Shown: positions 9,301 to 17,874, numbered from the stretch's first letter. The stretch is 36,161 bases of DNA from JBAZAX01 sp964568625 (GCA_964568625.1 CAZMQG010000017.1:1-36161), one strand, 5' to 3'. Made by a program: numbers and translations. Notes: a model not told the origin generated them from the sequence alone.

Positions 9301-9807
9301 ATAAAACCTGTCGCCAAGCAAGTCCTTCATGAACTTGGTTCTCTGTTCGGCTTCTTGAATGTTTCCGTCACGGAGTAGTGTTGGAATGTGTCCTCCAACG
9401 CAGGCTGTTGTAATAATCAGGCCTTCGGAATATTTTTCAAGTTGGGCGTAGTCTATTCGAGGTTTAAAATAGAATCCATCTTGATACGCAAACGAGAATA
9501 ACCTGCATAAATTTTTATAGCCTTGTTCGTTTTGTACTATCAGCATTATATGGTGGTATCTATCTTTATTGTCTTTTATTTTTGCGTCTGGAGTTAAGTA
9601 CATTTCGACGCCAAGAATAGGCTTGATGCCTTCCTTTTTAGCCATTTGGAATAATTTTATTGCACCAAAGATATTGCCATGGTCAGATATGCCAATAGCC
9701 TTCCAATTGTTTTGTTTGCAGAATTTCAGTAAATTAGGAATTTTTATTGCACCATCAAGTAATGAAAATTCAGTGTGTAAGTGCAGATGCACAAAATGTT
9801 TATCCAT
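6340..9807 (-). CDS. dnaE: DNA polymerase III alpha subunit
   Basis: 1155 aa, essentially the length of E. coli DnaE. It begins with a PHP domain: HLHT (H9, H11), SDHGN (D42, H43), GVEMY (E68), HH (85-86), TTACVGG (C136) and CDAHF (D203, H205). The polymerase core has GPGRGSAAGSL near residue 361 and the catalytic pair in MPDIDIDF (D403, D405); LKMDFLGL near 560 carries the third acidic residue. Later parts hold the fingers, the helix-hairpin-helix region (RVLEHLIYAGALDCL) and a C-terminal OB-fold-like segment. It is the replicative polymerase of the chromosome. The PHP metal ligands that are lost in E. coli appear to be kept here. The ribosome site is a weak GGGGC just before ATG 9807. Confidence 0.98.
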   Translation of the reverse strand: MDKHFVHLHLHTEFSLLDGAIKIPNLLKFCKQNNWKAIGISDHGNIFGAIKLFQMAKKEGIKPILGVEMYLTPDAKIKDNKDRYHHIMLIVQNEQGYKNLCRLFSFAYQDGFYFKPRIDYAQLEKYSEGLIITTACVGGHIPTLLRDGNIQEAEQRTKFMKDLLGDRFYFEIAPPEIEINRITTPLLIEYGKKWGIPLTVGCDAHFLGKEDRDAHEVLLSIQTKDQIDNPKRFSFGDFSGHLRTEEEIRNAFNNDPDSIEAMWNTGVIADRCEFNFVFGKLFFPKFPIPEEHTTESFFEYLCKNGIEKLKQKGLIPAEQFDKYDERLKLEIDLIEKMGFVGYFLVVSDFIQWGKNHGIPIGPGRGSAAGSLVAWALAITNVDPLRFNLLFERFLNPERISMPDIDIDFCIERREEVIDYVKEKYGHDCVCQIITFGTMMAKGVLKDVARVLGFPFQDANAITDLIPEQLKITLSEAIEQEPKLKELIQSNPKVQKLFEIALTLEGLTRHASKHAAGIVISPTALQETMPLYVPAKTDDLVSQYSMTDLEALGFLKMDFLGLKNLTIIDRALKAIKKNHGIDIDLDMLPLDDAKAFKLLCDGDTNGVFQFESDGIKDVLRKLQPDKFEDLIAVNALYRPGPLGSGMVDDYIDRRHGRKKTTYMFPELEPVLSETYGVIVYQEQVMKIASAIAGYTLGGADILRKAMGKKKVDVMEQQKVLFVKGSKERGFDENKAAELFDLMAYFAGYGFNKSHSTAYALVAYHTAYLKSHYPNEFMASLISLETSNPDAFELYLHEIQDMGLKMIPPNINLSDSEFKADNGTIIFGLQGIKNVGGAALISILEERDKKPFTDLFDFCKRVDLRTANKRVLEHLIYAGALDCLPGNRAQKIAELDKIIDMAHAEKEREKTGQMDLFGMSTQTESTATLNAGSTVYSFQLLQEFSDKEKLEKEKEVIGFYLSSHPLKSYPQIKWLKTESFSACLDKIKTINSVKEPFVTVVGFVQGYKEITTKKGDRMAFVDLADLSSHCEIVVFPSVFKDVGSLLGQYNVFVIRGALDITSQNKCKIKANKMIPIELFFEKYENIQGLTLQIPRSTTESQLGQIKTLLTAGSVPLRFKFNENDQQLTVFTRQKVNCTLDTLLKIQSECNVSISIDL

Positions 9808-9911
9808 TGCCCCAGCTATTTTTTAGACCCAGCTATTTTTAAAAATATCGTTATTACAAGTTCTAAAGCTTAGCCAATTTTTCAGCAAATGTTTAGGAGT
9901 TTTATCAAAAG

Positions 9912-9941
9912 AAAATGACCCCGGTTTCCCAAGGTCATTTT
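9912..9941 (-). terminator. Terminator of the exported ankyrin operon
   Basis: AAAATGACC and GGTCATTTT form a 9-bp stem with a 12-base loop. On the minus strand it is followed by CTTTTGAT and lies about 32 bases after the stop of the ankyrin gene, separating that operon from dnaE. The symmetric A/T flanks could also work on the other strand. Confidence 0.8.
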
Positions 9942-9972
9942 TATCGATATTTTTTAAATATATTTGTATTTT

Positions 9973-10758
9973 TTATTGTATAGAGCAAGGCCAAAACCAG
10001 TTTGATTTTTGTGGTTGAGTTTCTGTGCGAAGTTGTGCAAGAATTTCAATAATTTCGTGATGGTTAAGATATGTGGCAAAATCTAAAGGGGTATATCCTT
10101 TTGAGTTTTGGGTGTTCGGATTGGCGTTCGAGAGAAGAAGTGTTTCTAAAATTTCTTTATCCCCAAGCATTGCGGCAAAATGCAATGGGGTGTTGCCGTC
10201 TTTATCGGCTTTATTGACGTCAGCTCCAAAATTAAGAAGCATTCTTATAGCTTCTAGATCTTTTGAACATACGGCAAGGTGCAGTGGTGTTAAGCCGTTT
10301 ACATTGCGTTTATTAACGAATGCTCCATTTTCAAGAAGAATTTTTGCGATATCAGTATGTCCATTTTTTACCGCTGCGTGCAATGGAGTTTCTCCATCAT
10401 CATTGGTGGCATTGACACCAGCGCCGGATGAAATAAAAAAAATGACATTTTCTGTTCGACCCCTTTGGGTTGCTAAAAATAACGGTGTACAGCCAAGACT
10501 AGTGCGGGTATCGACGTAAAAGCCTTCAGCCAGAGGTTTTTCTGCAAGATTTTTATTTTCCATGATAGCAGCCCAATGCAACAGGGCAAAACCGCGTTGG
10601 TCGAGGTCAATTTGTGAAATCGTTCCGGTTTCCGTTTCGGTATCAAAATTCAAATTGGTATTAGTTTGAGTTTGCTCAGAAGCTTGCATACCATAACCTG
10701 GAGTAATTGATATTCCGGTAAGTGTTGAAAACAGTATTAAAATTCGTATGTTTTTCAT
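9973..10758 (-). CDS. Exported ankyrin-repeat protein (261 aa)
   Basis: ATG 10758 is preceded by AGGA. Residues 1-23 form a signal peptide (MKNIRILILFSTLTG... ending PGYG before a Met). A Thr/Glu-rich linker follows. From about residue 52 to the end there are roughly six ankyrin repeats, with clear units such as GETPLHAAVKNGHTDIAKIL, GLTPLHLAVCSKDLEAIRML and GNTPLHFAAMLGDKEILETL. Ankyrin repeats bind other proteins; in host-dependent bacteria exported ankyrin proteins often act on host factors, which is inference here. It lies 49 bases after a second exported ankyrin gene and ends the operon before the terminator at 9912-9941. Confidence 0.88.
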   Translation of the reverse strand: MKNIRILILFSTLTGISITPGYGMQASEQTQTNTNLNFDTETETGTISQIDLDQRGFALLHWAAIMENKNLAEKPLAEGFYVDTRTSLGCTPLFLATQRGRTENVIFFISSGAGVNATNDDGETPLHAAVKNGHTDIAKILLENGAFVNKRNVNGLTPLHLAVCSKDLEAIRMLLNFGADVNKADKDGNTPLHFAAMLGDKEILETLLLSNANPNTQNSKGYTPLDFATYLNHHEIIEILAQLRTETQPQKSNWFWPCSIQ

Positions 10759-10807
10759 GTTGGATTCCTATTTTTTTAAAATTTAAATTTGTGGATTATT
10801 ATGGGCA

Positions 10808-11356
10808 TTAGAAGTCAAGTGAAGTTCTCCCATAACAATCTGTTGCGAGAACATCAGCTCCGGCGTCAAGTAGAAGTTTTGTAACGGCAGTATGTTTGTA
10901 GCATACAGCAAAATGTAAAGGTGTCATTTTGTTGGTTCTGCAAGGTTGGTTAAAATTAGCTCCGGCCTTAAGAAGGATTTCTACTACTTCATCACTTCCC
11001 GTCCAGGCAGCCCAGTGTATTGGGGCCATACCGTAATTATCAGAAAGATTAATTGGAAATTGTTTTTGAAGAAGAAGTTTTTCTACGGCTTTAGGATCTC
11101 CTTTTCTGGATGCATAATGTAAAGGATATCTTTCATTTTCATAAAGATCGATTTGTGGAGTTTCTTCTTCAACAGATTTTTTCTTTTTTGTTGCAGGCTC
11201 CTCCATTCCGATTTTTTGGGGATTAGTGGTTGCTGCGGTGGTAGTGGCCGTTGTAAGGTTTTGTTCTTGTCTATTTGAAGGATTCATACAATATCCTGAC
11301 AAAAAATTGAGTCCGGAAAAAGCTAAACTTACTATTAAAATGTTTGTGTTTTTCAT
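10808..11356 (-). CDS. Exported ankyrin-repeat protein (182 aa), ends within a repeat
   Basis: ATG 11356 has AGGATT upstream. A signal peptide covers residues 1-23 (ending SGYC before a Met). Then comes a Thr/Gln-rich linker and a basic KKKK patch near residue 58. From about residue 75 there are about three complete ankyrin repeats (RYPLHYASRKGDPKAVEKLL, APIHWAAWTGSDEVVEILL, TPLHFAVCYKHTAVTKLLL). The protein stops at GRTSLDF, in the middle of what would be a fourth repeat, so it may be a shortened copy. It sits between a 906-aa exported protein (25 bases upstream) and the 261-aa ankyrin protein, and is probably a paralogue of the latter. Confidence 0.85.
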   Translation of the reverse strand: MKNTNILIVSLAFSGLNFLSGYCMNPSNRQEQNLTTATTTAATTNPQKIGMEEPATKKKKSVEEETPQIDLYENERYPLHYASRKGDPKAVEKLLLQKQFPINLSDNYGMAPIHWAAWTGSDEVVEILLKAGANFNQPCRTNKMTPLHFAVCYKHTAVTKLLLDAGADVLATDCYGRTSLDF

Positions 11357-11381
11357 GATTTAATCCTATTTTTGTTAGTTT

Positions 11382-14102
11382 TTAATTTGGGTTACTACTG
11401 GTTGCTGCAGGTGTAGACGATGTTGATGGTTTATCGTGGCCTGCTGTTAGCATGCGAATTGCATCTGGGTGTCCTGCATTTGCAGCGAGCGCAAGATATT
11501 CTAAGGCAAGTTTTTCATTTGTTCTAAAACCTTTGATCGGTTTTGCAGGTCCTGAATGATAAAGTGATGCAAATATGAATGCAGCTTGTACACATAGAGG
11601 ATCAATTCGAGTTTGAGTTTTAATTTCATCAGCCAGTGACTTAAACAAAGAAATGGCTTCATCCAACTCCTGTTTGGTTACCGGATTAAGTGACATGAGT
11701 TTTGTTGCAAAATTAAATTTATAAACCTTAGACTCCTGAGAAAGTTTGCATGCAATGCGGATGTATTTGAGACTGCATGCATTATCTATTACACCTTTGT
11801 ATACGAGATCTGAAAGGATATCATAAACCTTGGCTAACGTAAAATTAAAGGGATTTCCTCGAGAGATTTGGCTTACGTCAAGTACGTCAAGGTAGAGCTC
11901 GGCTTTCTCTAAGAAGCGTTTTGTTAACTTTGAATCTAACTCTTCTTCATATTTTAAGTATCTGAGTGTTTTTCCAAAGCATAGTGCTGATAGTGCACAT
12001 AACTCATTTTTATCTTCTGAGGTAAATGCGTGATCTTTTTGCTTTTTGGATTTTTTTTGTGTTGAGCTTTCTGATGTTGTGGAAATCTTAGGTTGCAGAG
12101 CTTGCTCAGCATTTGAGATTATAATGTCCCAAGATTCTGGATCACTACTTGATTTGCCACTGTTTCGAGAATAAATTCTCTCTTTGTTAACTTTAAAAAA
12201 TTCATAGGTAAATTGTTCCGCAATAATATAAGCGCTTGCTGCCATCTGCATATTATCATATGCAACCAGATGAGGAATAAGTTTGTAACACATTTTTAAT
12301 AATGGAATATCTTCCGGATTAGGTTTGCTTCCTCGTGCAAGTCGAATAGCAATTTGAGCTAATAATTCAACGGCCTCAGTACGAATATGTGCCGGTACTG
12401 TTTGGTTTTCAATAATTTTTGATAACAAGGCAAGGGCTTGACTTTCGGAACGTTCTGTTTCTATGCCGTTAATAGCGAGGCATCCCTGAACGAGCTGGAT
12501 AGAAGATAGAGTTTTAAATTCATCTTTCGTTTGCTCAGAGGCGTCTTCAGCAGATATCGTTCCGATAAAATGCTGTATGAAATCGTGTTTATTAATTTGT
12601 AATATATTTTCAAAATCAAAATTAGTGAGAAGATTAATACGAATTATAAGAGCCTGTACTAAAGGGTTATGAGTAAAACATTCGAATAAGAATTTTACAA
12701 GTCCTTCGATTTGGTCCATATCAAAATGGGTTACACTGCTAATATCAGGGCGTAATGAAAAAACTTGTTCAAAAAGTGAAATTGCTTGAAATAGAGAGAT
12801 TCTTTTTTCAGTATCATCTTCAATAGAATGTAATTGATTTAAGAGCTCTATCCCGTGTTCCCACAAGCAAGATAATCTCATTTCCTCAGATTGAGGTGCA
12901 TGTGTAAGCTTGGATTGTGGATGACTTGAAGCGGCTGCTCCGTCAAGTGATTGAGTGGCTTTAGAACTTTTCTTTTTCGATTTTGGTTGTTTTTGTTTAA
13001 GCTTTGGTTGTTTTTTCGTCTGGGGTTCAGATTTAGGAGAATCTACAGTTTCGTCTTCAGATTCAGACGATTGAACGGCTACTTCTTTTTCTGTTTTTTT
13101 TGTAGTCTCTTCTTTTTGTTTTGTGATTTGGGTCTTAGTCTGTTCTGATTTTTTAGCCTTATGTTCTTTTCCAGGTGCAGGTTCATGTGTTGGTGTTTTG
13201 GGTTCAGTTTTTTCTTGTGTAGTGCTTGGAGCGTGTTGGAGGTGTTGTTTTTCAGGTGTAATTTGAGCCTTCTTTTTCTCTTTTTGTGCAGTAGCTTGTT
13301 TTTTGTCCTGAACAACAGGGAATTGTTGTGTTTTTGTTTTTTTAAATTTGCTTGTTTCAACTAGTTGTTGAGATTCCAACCTATTACCATAAACTACTTT
13401 AGTTTTATGTGACGTATCTATTTGATGAACAGTTGTTAGTTTTGGTTGAATAACAGGTACGGCGGGTGTTGCTACTACTGAAGCATATGTTTTGATTGGA
13501 TTTTGTTGTTCTAAAGAAAGTTGTTGTTGGATTTGGCCTGAAGCTGATGGTCTTTTTAGAATTCCACCAATCTGTTCTTGTTGCGTTATTAATTCTGGAG
13601 TTTGTTGGGGGGCAGGTTGAATTTCTGATTCAAGTTCCTGAGGTTGGGGAAGAGATTGGGCTGGTTCTGAGAGGGGGTTAATTTCTGTGGTTTGACTTTG
13701 TTCTGAAATTGGCTGTTGTATATTTGCTATGCCGAAATGCATAGGCATTGCCATTGGAAATGGAACCGGAATATATTGAAAAATTGGGTATGTTATTGTG
13801 ACTGCTGAATTTTGTATATCTGGATCGAGCAGTAAGCGCAGTTCACGTTCTACATTTTTTAAAGATTCTTCAAAAAAACTGAGATTAGCGCGGGTATTTT
13901 CATCGCAAGTCGGATCATTTTTGATAATCCAAATCGTTTTGATTAATTGTCCGCGATATTCATCCAGTTCGGCCAATCTTATTTGCCGTGGCGTATTTAT
14001 CATTTGAGAAGGTCTTTCTTCCATGCTCCAGAGAGTTGTTATCGAACAAAGTGCAAGTGAAATAAAGACAAAACGACTATATTTGGAAAATAAACTTTTC
14101 AT
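11382..14102 (-). CDS. Large exported low-complexity protein with C-terminal Sel1-like repeats (906 aa)
   Basis: ATG 14102 is preceded by GGGGGTT. A signal peptide of about 26 residues ends LWS before a Met. Residues about 130-400 are low complexity: Gln/Pro/Glu-rich, then very rich in Lys and Gln (KKQPKLKQKQPKSKKKSSK). From about 405 the chain becomes helical and repeat-like, with segments such as AISLFEQVFSLRPDISS, HIRTEAVELLAQIAIRLARG and, at the end, EKLALEYLALAANAGHPDAI, a typical Sel1 unit. A Ser/Thr/Pro tail closes it. It should be a periplasmic or secreted scaffold; no enzyme motif was found. It is the first gene of a likely three-gene operon of exported repeat proteins ending at 9973. 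Confidence 0.75.
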   Translation of the reverse strand: MKSLFSKYSRFVFISLALCSITTLWSMEERPSQMINTPRQIRLAELDEYRGQLIKTIWIIKNDPTCDENTRANLSFFEESLKNVERELRLLLDPDIQNSAVTITYPIFQYIPVPFPMAMPMHFGIANIQQPISEQSQTTEINPLSEPAQSLPQPQELESEIQPAPQQTPELITQQEQIGGILKRPSASGQIQQQLSLEQQNPIKTYASVVATPAVPVIQPKLTTVHQIDTSHKTKVVYGNRLESQQLVETSKFKKTKTQQFPVVQDKKQATAQKEKKKAQITPEKQHLQHAPSTTQEKTEPKTPTHEPAPGKEHKAKKSEQTKTQITKQKEETTKKTEKEVAVQSSESEDETVDSPKSEPQTKKQPKLKQKQPKSKKKSSKATQSLDGAAASSHPQSKLTHAPQSEEMRLSCLWEHGIELLNQLHSIEDDTEKRISLFQAISLFEQVFSLRPDISSVTHFDMDQIEGLVKFLFECFTHNPLVQALIIRINLLTNFDFENILQINKHDFIQHFIGTISAEDASEQTKDEFKTLSSIQLVQGCLAINGIETERSESQALALLSKIIENQTVPAHIRTEAVELLAQIAIRLARGSKPNPEDIPLLKMCYKLIPHLVAYDNMQMAASAYIIAEQFTYEFFKVNKERIYSRNSGKSSSDPESWDIIISNAEQALQPKISTTSESSTQKKSKKQKDHAFTSEDKNELCALSALCFGKTLRYLKYEEELDSKLTKRFLEKAELYLDVLDVSQISRGNPFNFTLAKVYDILSDLVYKGVIDNACSLKYIRIACKLSQESKVYKFNFATKLMSLNPVTKQELDEAISLFKSLADEIKTQTRIDPLCVQAAFIFASLYHSGPAKPIKGFRTNEKLALEYLALAANAGHPDAIRMLTAGHDKPSTSSTPAATSSNPN

Positions 14103-14280
14103 TTATAACCCCCATTTTTAAAAAATAACCTGAAATTATGTAAAATATAAAAGAATTTACACAGGAATCTTATAAAAGATGCCTACTTGTTTCCATATAA
14201 ATTAGCCTATATTTAAAATACAAAATGTCAATTTATGTAGAAAAGCATGATTTTTTATATTTCTATTTAAATTTATAATA

Positions 14281-14314
14281 AAAAAGTCCAAAATCGCATG
14301 ATTTTGGACTTTTT
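14281..14314 (-). terminator. Terminator of the small acidic exported protein gene
   Basis: A perfect 15-bp inverted repeat (AAAAAGTCCAAAATC and GATTTTGGACTTTTT) around GCAT. It lies about 22 bases past the stop codon at 14337 on the minus strand, and a T-rich run follows. Confidence 0.9.
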
Positions 14315-14336
14315 TACGCGATTATTAAAACGAATC

Positions 14337-14816
14337 TTATAGAGTTGTACTCTCATCTGGAAAGTCCAATTTTACTTCAGACAGCGTTTTATTTAGGTCT
14401 TTTATTGCTGTTCTTACAATGTTCATGGCTGTTCTAATTGCTACTGCTTCCGCAACTCTATTCAAAAATCTGAATCGTGTTGACTGGAAAAGTCCGGCGG
14501 CTGCGAATTCTTTTGTTAGTGCTGCTATTACTTCATCATCTTGTTCATCTGCCATGGTTGCATCTTCTTCTTCATCATCATCCTGAGCCATTGGGAGCTG
14601 AGGGGCGTCAGTAGCTTTTTCTTTTTTTGCATGCGGATCTCTGAAAGCTCCACAAGTCTGTTTTAAAGCTGGTGCAGAACCGGTTTCAGGTGTTGTTGAA
14701 GCAGCTGTTTCTTGTGCGCTTGGTGCAGGTGTGGTTCTTTTCATGCTGAACGTGCTTGTTGTGGATAATCCAAGAATAATGCTCAATGATACAGTTATTG
14801 ACTTAAAAATATTCAC
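14337..14816 (-). CDS. Small exported acidic protein of unknown function
   Basis: 159 aa. The open frame starts at a TTG (14828), but that codon overlaps the ribosome site GGAGG; the GTG at 14816, five bases after GGAGG, is the better start. Residues 1-24 are a signal peptide ending TFS before a Met. Residues about 25-85 are rich in Thr, Pro, Ala and acidic residues (DDDEEEDATMADEQDDE). The end (about 90-159) is helical, with FRFLNRVAEAVAIRTAMNIV. I do not recognise the family. It is transcribed alone, divergent from the glycosyltransferase pair. Confidence 0.65.
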   Translation of the reverse strand: MNIFKSITVSLSIILGLSTTSTFSMKRTTPAPSAQETAASTTPETGSAPALKQTCGAFRDPHAKKEKATDAPQLPMAQDDDEEEDATMADEQDDEVIAALTKEFAAAGLFQSTRFRFLNRVAEAVAIRTAMNIVRTAIKDLNKTLSEVKLDFPDESTTL

Positions 14817-15035
14817 GGTAACCTCCAAAAAATAAAAATGAAAATATAACTTCTGAAATAATTAATAATAATAATTTAATAATTTATTATTTGCAAATGG
14901 GTTTAAGGGTTAAAAGTAGGGTGTTAATTATATTGATAATATGGTGTAAATATTGTGTTTTTGTTGCAATTAAGTGCTGCTTAATTATATTGAAAGCTTG
15001 TTATTTATAAAAATTAATTCATTTGGAGAGATATA

Positions 15036-16085
15036 ATGCAACAAATAGTTCCAAAAGAGTTATTGGAGAAAAGTAGTAAAATTTTGTTCATTGGAGGGGT
15101 TGCTATTGGTGACTTTGCTTACTTACACAATTATTTTGAGGAATTGCACGCGCAGTATCCCAACTTAAAAATTGATTTATGGCATGATGAATATAGAGGT
15201 AAAAATTGCTTATTGCGTTGGAAAAGCAAAAAGCATGACATTGTCTATGAGTGGCTTGAATCTTGTCCTTTTTTTAATAAAATTTACAAAAATATTGGAG
15301 CTTGGTGGAATATTCCCAGATTTTTCAAACAACTCAGGCGTGAAGAATATCCGATTGTTGTATGTTTATTTAATCTCAGAGTTGCAAGAACCGAGAAATT
15401 TGCCAAATTAATATCACCAAATGGCTTTGTTGTAAGAGCTGTTGATACCTCTGATTTTGATTCCACGATTAAAGCATTCGCTTATTTATTTAAAAAAATT
15501 TTTGACATTGAACTTTTAGATGAACAAAGAACATTGTCGCTTAAAATTCCTGAAAAATGGATAAATTATACAAAATTAAGACTTGAGGAGTTCGGAATTA
15601 AAAAAGATCATAAGATTGTTTTTTTAAATTCATTCGCAAAAGATGCAAAAAGATGTTGGGACATTGATAAGGTTATTGAATTAATAAAGTTATTAAAGCA
15701 GGATGAACAGTTTTTTAATACAAGTTTTATTGTGAATTCGTTACCTAGTATAAAAGAGAGTATTGTTGCTATTGTTAAGAATAATTCATTGCACAATGTA
15801 CATGTTTTCACAGCACAAAAAAGTTTTTTTGAGCTTCCCGCAGTTATTTCTTTGTGCGATTTGGTTATTTCGGTTGATACATCTGTTGTCCATCTTACAT
15901 ATGCGCTTAATAAACCATTAGTTGCACTTATGAGACAAAAGAATTCCTATATTTTCCCTAGAGATCAAAAGACATGTGCAGTTTTTACAAGTAGTAGGTC
16001 TGATTGGACAAAAAAAATAAAAGTAGATACTGTTTTTGAGAATATTTTAAATAACATCCATAGGATTGGGTATGTTGAAAAGTAA
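15036..16085 (+). CDS. Glycosyltransferase family 9 (heptosyltransferase-like)
   Basis: 349 aa, with GGAGAG six bases before the ATG. An N-terminal Rossmann-like half begins KILFIGGVAIGDFAYL, matching the start of ADP-heptose:LPS heptosyltransferases. The C-terminal half has KIVFLNSFAKDAKRCW and the diagnostic block ELPAVISLCDLVISVDTS followed by HLTYALNKPLVALM, equivalent to the nucleotide-sugar binding D.G..H..AA..P motif of GT9. It probably adds a heptose-like sugar to lipopolysaccharide core at the inner membrane; the exact sugar is not known. The next gene, a GT4 enzyme, overlaps its end by 14 bases, so the two are co-translated parts of one glycan pathway. Confidence 0.82.
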   Translation: MQQIVPKELLEKSSKILFIGGVAIGDFAYLHNYFEELHAQYPNLKIDLWHDEYRGKNCLLRWKSKKHDIVYEWLESCPFFNKIYKNIGAWWNIPRFFKQLRREEYPIVVCLFNLRVARTEKFAKLISPNGFVVRAVDTSDFDSTIKAFAYLFKKIFDIELLDEQRTLSLKIPEKWINYTKLRLEEFGIKKDHKIVFLNSFAKDAKRCWDIDKVIELIKLLKQDEQFFNTSFIVNSLPSIKESIVAIVKNNSLHNVHVFTAQKSFFELPAVISLCDLVISVDTSVVHLTYALNKPLVALMRQKNSYIFPRDQKTCAVFTSSRSDWTKKIKVDTVFENILNNIHRIGYVEK

Positions 16086-17196
16086 AGTTTTAATTGTAGA
16101 GTTACATCGTCGATTTGGTGGGGGACAGGCTTATTCGTTGAGTTTCTACAAAACACTTTTGATTAATGGTTATGAGGCTAGCATTTTAGTTCCTGCAGGA
16201 AAAGATATAACAAAAAAATTAGAATCACAAAACCTTCCTTGTATAAAAACTAATATATTACGACTTGGATTTATTAAGCCTATTTATCAGCTTGCATTGG
16301 CTGTGAAATTGTATTTAGTTTGCAAAAAAAATAAGATAAATTTGATTCATTGCAACAAAGATGTTGAATTATGGTCGGCAAAACTTGTTGCAAAGTTGCT
16401 TAAAATTAGAGTTGTTTTTACAAGGCATGTATTAAAGCCTTTAAAAAATTTGAAGCGTATTAAGAATGTGTCAGGGATTATTTGTGTTAATCCTGATGTG
16501 GCAAAAAATATTGAAACTTTAAACAAGAGTCTTAGTTTAAACATAAAGACAGTTGCGTTTATTCCTCCATTTTTTGACGAAGAAAAATTTATTAAACATA
16601 AAAGCCTTCAAAATAAAGATGATTTTTTTAAGCAAAATTTTAACGTTGAATTAAAGAAATGTCCGATTATATCTGTTATTGCAAATTTATCTGTTGCCAA
16701 AAATCAACAAATATTATTTCACTCTATAGCTAAATTAATTAATGAAAAACATAAACTTGTACAGGTGGTACTTGCAGGTGCTGGTTCCCAAATGTCTTAT
16801 TATAAAAGATTGGCTGAGCAGTTGCTTATATCGGAATATGTTCATTTTTTAGGATTTACAGACAAAACGGCAGATGTGTTGTTTTACTCAGATATGATGG
16901 TTTTTCCAAGTAAATTAGAAGGATTTGGTATTGTTCTTATGGAGGCTGCTTTGATGAAGAAGCCCATTATTTCTACATTTGGTTCTGGCCCTGAGTATAT
17001 CGTAAAACATGAGCATACAGGATTACTTTTTAATTATAACGATTCATTAACTTTGGCGGAGCATATTGAGCTCTTAATTGAAAATCCTGAAATTGGGGGA
17101 AATTTAAGCAAAAATGCTTATGATTTTGTAATTCAAAACCTTTCTAATCAAGCGAAATTTGAAAAAATGGATCTTGTTTACAAAAGCTTATTCTAG
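16072..17196 (+). CDS. Glycosyltransferase family 4
   Basis: 374 aa starting at ATG 16072, preceded by AGGA. An in-frame TTG two codons upstream is less likely. The GT-B fold is visible: VLIVELHRRFGGGQAYS with the glycine-rich loop at the N terminus, LIHCNKDVELWSAKLVAK in the first half, VISVIANLSVAKNQQ-like start of the second domain, and the family signature FPSKLEGFGIVLMEAALMKK, which contains the EX7E motif binding the sugar nucleotide. It should transfer a sugar from a UDP- or GDP-sugar to a lipid-linked or LPS acceptor. The 14-base overlap with the GT9 gene implies translational coupling. Confidence 0.9.
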   Translation: MLKSKVLIVELHRRFGGGQAYSLSFYKTLLINGYEASILVPAGKDITKKLESQNLPCIKTNILRLGFIKPIYQLALAVKLYLVCKKNKINLIHCNKDVELWSAKLVAKLLKIRVVFTRHVLKPLKNLKRIKNVSGIICVNPDVAKNIETLNKSLSLNIKTVAFIPPFFDEEKFIKHKSLQNKDDFFKQNFNVELKKCPIISVIANLSVAKNQQILFHSIAKLINEKHKLVQVVLAGAGSQMSYYKRLAEQLLISEYVHFLGFTDKTADVLFYSDMMVFPSKLEGFGIVLMEAALMKKPIISTFGSGPEYIVKHEHTGLLFNYNDSLTLAEHIELLIENPEIGGNLSKNAYDFVIQNLSNQAKFEKMDLVYKSLF

Positions 17197-17239
17197 GACA
17201 TAGGTAGTTTTTAAAATATTAACTTTTATTGCAATAAAA

Positions 17240-17265
17240 AAGCCCAGATTTTTATTTCTGGGCTT
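17240..17265 (-). terminator. Terminator of the tsf-pyrH-frr group
   Basis: AAGCCCAGA and TCTGGGCTT form a 9-bp stem. On the minus strand it is followed by TTTTTATTG, so it acts mainly on the frr transcript ending at 17290. It also sits between the convergent GT4 gene and frr, but lacks a T run for the plus strand. Confidence 0.85.
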
Positions 17266-17289
17266 AAGTTTGCATACTGAAGTTTTTTG

Positions 17290-17874
17290 TTAAACAGCTC
17301 TTAATTCGCTTGCTTTTCTCTCATACATATCATCAGCTTTTTTTATAAATTCATCAGTGATTTTTTGAAGTAATGTGCTAAGCTTTTCAGCGAAGTCTTC
17401 AGAAATGATATGTTTCTTATCCGCATCTCTGATTTCATTGTGAATATCTTTGCGAGAGTTTCTTATTGCAACTCTACATTCTTCAACTTTTTTCCCAAGA
17501 ATTTTTACCAACTCTTCACGTCGTGATGAACTCATTTGTGGTAATTGAATTCTGATGATTTTACCATCATTGGCAGGTGATACTCCAAGATCGGATGATT
17601 GAAGAGCTTTTTCGATGTCTCCAATAATACTTGGGTCCCAAGGCTGAATTGTTAGCAATCTTGCATCCGGCGCGGCTAATGTTGCAAGTTCTTTTAATCC
17701 CATAAATTGGCCATAACATTCGACTTTTAGTCCTTCAAGCATTGCGGTGCTTGCTCGCCCGGTTCTAATAGATAAGAGCTCTTTTTCAAAATGCTTGATA
17801 GCTTTATTCATTTCTTCTTTTGTAAGGGTTTCGATACTTTTTGAATCGCCTTCAATAAATGCTATTTCTTCCAT
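17290..17874 (-). CDS. frr: Ribosome recycling factor
   Basis: 194 aa, slightly longer than the usual 185 because of a short N-terminal extension. AAGGAT precedes ATG 17874. Family blocks are clear: KHFEKELLSIRTGRAST at residues about 28-44, TIQPWDPSIIGDIEKAL, ANDGKIIRIQLPQMSSSRRE in the centre, and RVAIRNSRKDIHNEI toward the C terminus. It splits post-termination ribosomes together with EF-G. It follows pyrH by about 46 bases, the standard pyrH-frr pairing, and is the last gene before the terminator at 17240-17265. Confidence 0.97.
   Translation of the reverse strand: MEEIAFIEGDSKSIETLTKEEMNKAIKHFEKELLSIRTGRASTAMLEGLKVECYGQFMGLKELATLAAPDARLLTIQPWDPSIIGDIEKALQSSDLGVSPANDGKIIRIQLPQMSSSRREELVKILGKKVEECRVAIRNSRKDIHNEIRDADKKHIISEDFAEKLSTLLQKITDEFIKKADDMYERKASELRAV

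Noticed and set aside
11285..11356. Lipoprotein signal in the 182-aa ankyrin protein (SGYC)
   Set aside because: Tyr directly before the Cys and no [LVI][AST][GA] pattern; a standard signal peptide is more likely.
13079..13360. Lys-rich minus-strand frame within the 906-aa gene
   Set aside because: It is a frame-shifted reading of the Gln/Lys low-complexity stretch of the larger gene.
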